A DNA stretch of 6,470 bases, taken from the NCBI GenBank assembly GCA_023665245.1, contig JAMPEH010000137.1, positions 1-6,470 of the forward strand. Reading direction: 5' to 3'. The DNA is from Muribaculaceae bacterium (GTDB lineage: Bacteria > Pseudomonadota > Alphaproteobacteria > Rs-D84). Below, one piece after another: positions 1 to 5,200 of this stretch. Each line of letters begins with the position of its first letter. The first letter of the stretch is position 1. The notes beneath the pieces are model-generated. The model did not search any database and was not told the origin of the DNA. It was given only the letters and a program-made list of their open reading frames with translations. The position numbers and the translations under genes were made by a program.

Positions 1-575
1 ATCAGGTCAAATTCCCGCTCAATGGTGTAGGCGGCCAGCGCCATGTTCTCCTCGGTGTACGGGAGCTCGCCGGTCCCGAACAAAATGGCCGCGCCGTAGA
101 TGAGGGAGCGGACGATGTAGACTTTCAGCCGCTGGGTCCGCTCGTCCATCCCCACCGACTGGGCATAGGCGGCGATGAGCTGTTGGCTGTGGCGGGAGAG
201 GGCGGCCACCGGCACCGTTTCCCCGTCCTTCTGGGCGGAGAAGGAGCTGAGCAAAATGGCGCGGAAGGCGGGATTTTCCACCAGAAAGCGGATGTATTCC
301 AGACTGGATTCCACCAGCTGCTGCCGCAGGTCCATGGGGTAGCGCTGGGTCACGGTCTGCTGGCGCACCGCCCAGAGGGAGCTGATGTAGTCCAAAATGG
401 CGGCGAGGAAGGCGTCCTTGTCCCGGAAGTGCTTGTAGGGCGCGGCGCAGGAGACCTGGCACTCGGCGGCGACCCGGCGCATGGAGAAGGACTCCACGCC
501 GTGGGCGTCGATTTCCCGGATGCCGGCCAGGATCAGCCGCTCCCGCAGGTCTGCGCCGTCAGGGAAGGAGGTCAT
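1..575 (-). CDS. TetR/AcrR-family transcriptional regulator (C-terminus cut by window edge)
   Basis: This is a DNA-binding one-component repressor-type protein. It reads from ATG at 575-573 and stays open to the left edge, giving 191 residues, so only a short C-terminal tail is probably missing (TetR proteins are usually about 190-220 residues). The N-terminal helix-turn-helix spans about residues 10-60. It shows RERLILAGIREIDAHGVESF, then MRRVAAECQVS, then AAPYKHFRDKDAFLAAIL, the classic TetR layout. The AAPY-K/R-HF recognition helix is typical of a TetR subgroup that often carries a WHG-type C-terminal domain. Residues 90-111 (EYIRFLVENPAFRAILL region) resemble the YxRFxxExPA stretch of that domain. 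The remainder is predicted helical and would bind a ligand and form a dimer. The start overlaps the protease stop as ATGA, with GGAG 9 bases upstream, so translational coupling is likely. The ligand and targets cannot be read from the sequence. Its position as the last gene of the visible unit fits autoregulation, which is inference. Confidence 0.93.
   Translation of the reverse strand, partial: MTSFPDGADLRERLILAGIREIDAHGVESFSMRRVAAECQVSCAAPYKHFRDKDAFLAAILDYISSLWAVRQQTVTQRYPMDLRQQLVESSLEYIRFLVENPAFRAILLSSFSAQKDGETVPVAALSRHSQQLIAAYAQSVGMDERTQRLKVYIVRSLIYGAAILFGTGELPYTEENMALAAYTIEREFDL
572..575 (-). other. ATGA stop/start overlap between protease and TetR genes
   Basis: The protease stop TGA (574-572) and the TetR start ATG (575-573) share bases in the tetranucleotide ATGA. 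This arrangement commonly lets a terminating ribosome restart on the next gene, linking the amounts of the two proteins. The overlap is read directly from the sequence; coupling is inferred. Confidence 0.9.
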
Positions 576-2215
576 TGCCCCACGCTCCGTTCCACGGGGG
601 GGAGGCAGGCCTGCAGGGTGCCGTCGGCGCGCATGAGGAAGGAGCGCACCAGAGCCACGTCGGGCTGTTCGAAGGTGGAAATGAGCTGATAGCCGCCGTA
701 TGCGCTCCGGGTGACCTGGGCCCCGGTGCTCTCGATGAGGTGCCCCTGGGAGTTATAGGCGGCGGTGAGGATCAGGTAATTGGGGTCGGCGAGGGCGGCG
801 GCCTCGCTGGGGTGGAAGCAGGACTGCACCGTAAGGCCGCTGGGGGCGGCGGTGATGTTGGTGGTGGATGCGCCAACTCGATCGATCAGCTTTTGAACGT
901 TGATAAGTCCGGCGGTGGTATATTCCTCGGTGGTGTTACCGTCGGGGTCGATGGCGGTCACGTCATCGGAGCACTCAGTGAGGAGCTGGGCAAACTCGCT
1001 GTGGGTGAGCTGGGGATCGGCCTCCAGCAGGAGGGCGGCAACGCCCGCCACCGTAGGGGCGGAGAAGGAGGTGCCGTCGGAGTTGGAGATGGCGGTGGAG
1101 CTGGAGTAGCCGATGGAGAAGATCTGGGAGCCGGGGGCGAAGACGTGGACCGTATTGTTGCGCTGGGAGAAGTCGGTCACGTTGCGGGTGCGGTCGGTGG
1201 CGCCCACGCCGATGACATTGGGCCAGGCGGCGGGATACTGTATGGTGGACGTGCGGTCGTTGCCCGCGGCGGCGATGAGGATACACCCGGCGTTGGCCGC
1301 CGAGTTGATGGTGGTGTGGAGGGACTTGGAATAGGTAGTAAGGCCCCAGCTCATGTTGATGATGTCCGCGCCCTGCTCCACGGCGTAGGTGATGCCACTG
1401 ATGAGGTTGGACGCAAAGCCGCCCAGATGACCGGGCGTGTCGGTAAAGCAACGGATGGGGAGGATGGTCACGCCAGAGGCGATGCCGGCGATGGCGCGGC
1501 TGTTGTTGGTGTTGGCGGCGATCACGCCGGCGACGGAGGAGCCGTGGCCGGAGTCGTCTGCGGTATCCTCGCTGCTGAAGAAGCCGTAGAGCTTGGGGTT
1601 GCCGTTTTCATCCATGATGACCTTGCCGTCCTTGCCGGTGAGGGTGAACTGGAACTGGTCCAGGTTTTTGTCCGCGCTGGTGGGCTCACGGAAGTAATAG
1701 TACCGCCCCACGCCCTGCTTTACCGGCGCGTCGACGTGCTGGGCGTTTAGCCCGGAGTCGATCACCGCCACCGTCACACCGTTCCCGCTCAGACCGGCGT
1801 CCCACGCGGCCTGGACGTGGATGTCCTTGAGGTTATACTGGTAGTTGCCGCTGTTGAAATAGCGGTCGTTGGGGGTGGTGGTCACAATGTCCATCAGCTC
1901 GGCCTTGTAGTCCGGCTCGGCCAGGGCGACCCGTCCGTCGTAGACCAGCTCGCGGATAGAGGCCAGGTCGGGCGACTTGTAAATGGCGTTGGGCGCGCTG
2001 ATCAGAGTGAGCTGCTCCGGGACCTCGTCCGCCCGGCGGGCGAGCAGGGGCTCGTCACTGCTGCCCGGCGCGGCGCGAAGAATGACCAGGTATCCCAGAT
2101 AGTCGTCCTGGGGCACGTCGTACTCCAGAGCGCTTGCAAGGCTTGTCTGGCCCAGGGCGAAGCCCAGAGCGATGGCCAGAGCCAGCGAGAAAAGTGCTTT
2201 CAGACTGCGTTTCAT
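572..2215 (-). CDS. Secreted subtilisin-like (S8) serine protease with I9-type propeptide
   Basis: This 547-residue secreted endopeptidase is complete. Residues 1-29 form a Sec signal peptide: KR, a hydrophobic run, then ASA with likely cleavage after A29. Residues 36-107 look like an inhibitor-I9 propeptide (YLVILR near the start, ALAEPDYKAEL at the end) that would chaperone and inhibit the enzyme until removed. The peptidase domain spans about 120-445. D153 sits in VAVIDSG, H224 in DSGHGSSVAG, oxyanion N319 in AAAGND and nucleophile S383 in DGTSFSAPTVAG, so the triad is intact. The Asp-to-His spacing is 71 residues against about 32 in classical subtilisin, because of a charged, glycine-rich insert at about 172-216. 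Residues 457-540 form a C-terminal beta domain of a kind seen in clostridial secreted proteins (LILTAAYNSQGHLI and LVRSFLMRADGTL). There is no SLH motif or other wall anchor. It starts 15 bases after the surface-protein stop and overlaps the TetR gene. The substrate is unknown. Confidence 0.96.
   Translation of the reverse strand: MKRSLKALFSLALAIALGFALGQTSLASALEYDVPQDDYLGYLVILRAAPGSSDEPLLARRADEVPEQLTLISAPNAIYKSPDLASIRELVYDGRVALAEPDYKAELMDIVTTTPNDRYFNSGNYQYNLKDIHVQAAWDAGLSGNGVTVAVIDSGLNAQHVDAPVKQGVGRYYYFREPTSADKNLDQFQFTLTGKDGKVIMDENGNPKLYGFFSSEDTADDSGHGSSVAGVIAANTNNSRAIAGIASGVTILPIRCFTDTPGHLGGFASNLISGITYAVEQGADIINMSWGLTTYSKSLHTTINSAANAGCILIAAAGNDRTSTIQYPAAWPNVIGVGATDRTRNVTDFSQRNNTVHVFAPGSQIFSIGYSSSTAISNSDGTSFSAPTVAGVAALLLEADPQLTHSEFAQLLTECSDDVTAIDPDGNTTEEYTTAGLINVQKLIDRVGASTTNITAAPSGLTVQSCFHPSEAAALADPNYLILTAAYNSQGHLIESTGAQVTRSAYGGYQLISTFEQPDVALVRSFLMRADGTLQACLPPVERSVGQ
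585..588 (-). promoter_or_regulatory. Ribosome binding site of the TetR gene
   Basis: On the minus strand GGAG lies 9 bases before the ATG at 575-573, inside the last codons of the protease gene. Together with the ATGA stop/start overlap it supports this start codon over later ATGs such as codon 32, which would destroy the helix-turn-helix. Confidence 0.6.
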
Positions 2216-2221
2216 GACGAT

Positions 2222-2227
2222 CCTCCT
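2222..2227 (-). promoter_or_regulatory. Ribosome binding site of the S8 protease gene
   Basis: A perfect AGGAGG on the minus strand lies 6 bases before the ATG at 2215. It fills most of the 15-base gap after the upstream TAA stop (2233-2231). It fixes the protease start, which also gives a clean signal peptide. The gap is too short to hold a terminator hairpin or an independent promoter, so the two genes should be co-transcribed. Confidence 0.9.
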
Positions 2228-2230
2228 CTC

Positions 2231-5200
2231 TTAGCGGCTGGCGGCCATCCGAAGGATGAGCCGTTCCAGAATGGTGGCGACCTCAGCGCGGGTGGCCTGG
2301 CCCTTGGGGTCCAGGCGGCCATTGTCCTTACCGTTGATGAGTCCCGCGGCCACCGACCACTCCACTGCGCTCTTGGCCCAGGAGGAGACGGAGGCGCTGT
2401 CGGCAAAGGAACTCAGCGAGCCGCGCGCGGAGGTAGAGAGCCCGACGGTCTGGGCGTAGCGGTAGAGGATGGCGGCCAGCTGTTCCCGCGTCACCGGGTC
2501 GTTGGGGAGAAAGTGCTCGTCGTCGCTCCCCTGGACGATGCCCTTCTGACTGGCCCAGCTGACGGCGCCGGTGTACCAGGTGCCCTGGGGCACGTCCCCA
2601 AAGCTCACCCGCTGAGCTGCTGCCACCTCATCCTCCAGGCGGTGGAGAACGGTGACCAGCATCCCCCGCGTCATAGTGCCGTTGGGGGTGAAGGCGGTGT
2701 CCGACGTGCCCTGGAACAGGCTCCGGGCGGTGACGAAGCTGACGCTGGCCGAGCTCCAGTGGTTGGAGGCGTCGGCAAAGTAGAGCGCCCGGTCCACCAG
2801 CTTCACCTCGCCCGACGCGGGGATGGGGGTGATGAGCTTCTGGTTGGAGACGACCGACTTGCGAAGGAGGACCTCGGTGCCGTCGGCCTTGATCAGAACG
2901 GCCACCGTTCCCGCACTGCGCTGGCCGACCTGGGCGGTGAAGGTGTTGCTGCCCGGAAGAGCGCCCACCGTCCGTGTGCCGTTCAGTACTGCCACCCGGA
3001 AGCCGTCGGCAGTTTTGCTCACCGAGAGGGTCACGCCGTCGCTCCCGGCCGCCGCCGCGGTGCGCAGGGCGTCGGGAGAGAGGGTGAGAATGCCCACCGC
3101 GGTGCTCAGCTCAACGGTGCGGAGCTTCTGGTTGGCAAAGGCGCTGGCGGCGGAATTGCTCATGGTCACCGAAACGGAGGTGGCGCCGGTGGCGCCTGTG
3201 GGGGCGATGACCAGCTTGCCCTGTCCGGTGGCGGCCAGCAGGGAGGCTTCCTCCTCCTCAGTCAGGGTGGCGCTCCCCGACGTGCCGGAGAGGGTCAGGG
3301 GCGGCGCGATGGTGAGGGAGGGCGCGACCTGGACGACGGGGTCGATCTCCACGCTGGGCGTCAGCTCGCCGCCACCGCCTCCGCCTCCACCGCCGTCGTC
3401 ACTTTCGACGCGCAGGGAGATGGTGAGGTGGGCGGTCAGCGCAGGGGTATTCCCGGCGGCCTTGGCCGGGAGGGTGGCGGTCACCTCAAGGGTCGTGGTC
3501 CGGGTGATGTTGGTCACGGTCAAAACGCCGTTTCGGAACAGCAGACCGTTGGCCGAGGGGGCGTTCCACACGACCTTATCCAGAGCGCTTTCGCCCACCG
3601 CGTCGTTATACTGGTCCACCAGCCGGAGGGTGTACCCCTGCCGGACTTCCTCGCCGGGGCGGAGAGTGATGGTGTCCGAGGTGAGGGGAGAGCCGTTCTT
3701 GCAGATGGACAGGAGGGTGGGATACTTGGTATTCTGGCGCAGCTCCACCGGCGTGGCGGCCCGGCAGAGGATGGTGGAGCCCTCCATCAGGGTGGCGATC
3801 ACCTGGATCTCGCCCGGCTTGGCGTTGCGGTCAACGGTGAGCGTGCCTGTGGAGGAGGAGATGGACACGCCGGCGCGGGACTTATCCAGACTCCAGACCA
3901 CCCGCTTGCCCTGGGGCGCGGGGGGCTGGCCCAGGTCGTTGGTGAACAGGGCCTCATAGGTGGCGGTCTTCTTTTCCGTATTGAGCCGGTCGCTGTTGTA
4001 GGCGACGTAGTAGAAGGGGATGGTGACCACGTTTTCGCCGGAGATCTCCCCGTGGGTCACGTCCAGCGCGGCCGTGACGGTGAGGTGGATACTCACTCGG
4101 TGGGAGAAGCTGCCCACCGAGGCGATGAGGGTGAAGTCATACGTCCCCTCCTCCACCGCACTGCCCACCGACAAGCGCCGGAAGCTGGCATAGTTCTGGA
4201 AGCTGGGGGCGGTGTCCGCGTCCTCCAGGAGGGACACGCCGCTGGGTGCGCCCTCCAGGGACCAGGTCACGTTGGCCGAGGTCATGATGCGGTCGTACTG
4301 GTCCCGCAGCTCGATGGCGTAGCAGTTGGAGAAGGTGTTTTGGGCGGTGGTGATGGTGTCGGTATTCTGGCTCAGGCTGCGGAACACGATGCCCGACTCC
4401 TCCAGCGTGCCCGCCCGAAGGAGGGCGGAGGTGGCGCGGCTGGGCTGGGAGGTGAGCTCCAGCGGGACGGAGTAGGCGACGGCGCTCTCGCCGGGGAAGT
4501 AGGAGAAGGTGACCGTCAGGCTCTTGAGGTAGCTCTGGGAGCTGGACAGATACTTATAGGCGATGGCGCTGGAGTCCAGGATGAGGGAGAGGGCGTGACT
4601 AGCCTCGTCGTAGCTGGCGCGGACGCCCGGCGCCTCCGGCTTGACGGTCAGCTCGTAGTCGAGGCCCAGCTCTCGGAGGGGGATCTGGTCCCCCCGGACG
4701 GTGTTGACCGCCAGCTCGCCGACGTAGACCTTGGTAGCGCCCACGGCGGGGACCTCAATGGGCTCGTCAAAGAGAAGGGAGAGACCACCCAGGAAAATTT
4801 CGTCGTCCTCTGGGTCGGCCTGCTTGACCACATTGGGATAAACGGCGATGCTGGCGGTGACGGTGGCGCTCTGCTGACCGGCGACGGCGGTGATCTGGGC
4901 GGAATAGGTGCCCCGCTCGGCGTTTTTGTCCACCGACAGGGTGTGGACGCCTTGGAACCATACGGCGTCGGTCACCGGGGTGGCACTCCCGGTGGTCTGG
5001 TCGATGAGGTAGGCCTGGTAGCTCAGCGTTTGGGCCGTTCCCTCCTTGATGTTCACCAGGTCCTCGCCGGAGACGGGCACGCCGTCGCGGTAGAGCTGGA
5101 GGACCTGGCCGCCCTGGGTGGTCAGGGTGACCGTCTGGGTGCACGCCACCTCGCCGAAGGAGACGGTGACGGTGAGCTCGCCGGGCGCGGCGGCGGAGGA

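Noticed and set aside
19..462. A 147-codon minus-strand frame within the TetR gene.
   Set aside because: The product is arginine/proline/leucine-rich and domain-free, while the overlapping frame encodes a clear TetR protein.
183..689. A 168-codon plus-strand frame crossing the TetR/protease junction.
   Set aside because: It is antisense to two well supported genes and shows no motif.
575..1750. A 391-codon open frame on the plus strand opposite the protease gene.
   Set aside because: It is glycine/valine/aspartate-rich low-complexity translation with no recognisable domain. It lies opposite a protease gene with an intact triad and strong ribosome binding site, so it is a GC-rich antisense shadow.
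2216..2230. Possible promoter or terminator between the surface-protein and protease genes.
   Set aside because: The gap is only 15 bases and is mostly the AGGAGG site. There is no room for a hairpin or for -35/-10 boxes, and no inverted repeat is seen.
3368..3394. The plus-strand gcc/tcc/acc run as a phase-variable microsatellite.
   Set aside because: The triplets are mixed and any length change would stay in frame, so on/off switching by slippage is not expected. It is kept only as a glycine hinge.
2823..3959. A 378-codon open frame on the plus strand opposite the surface-protein gene.
   Set aside because: It is arginine/serine/proline-rich with a poly-proline run that is just the complement of the glycine hinge. 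No domain or plausible start context was seen.
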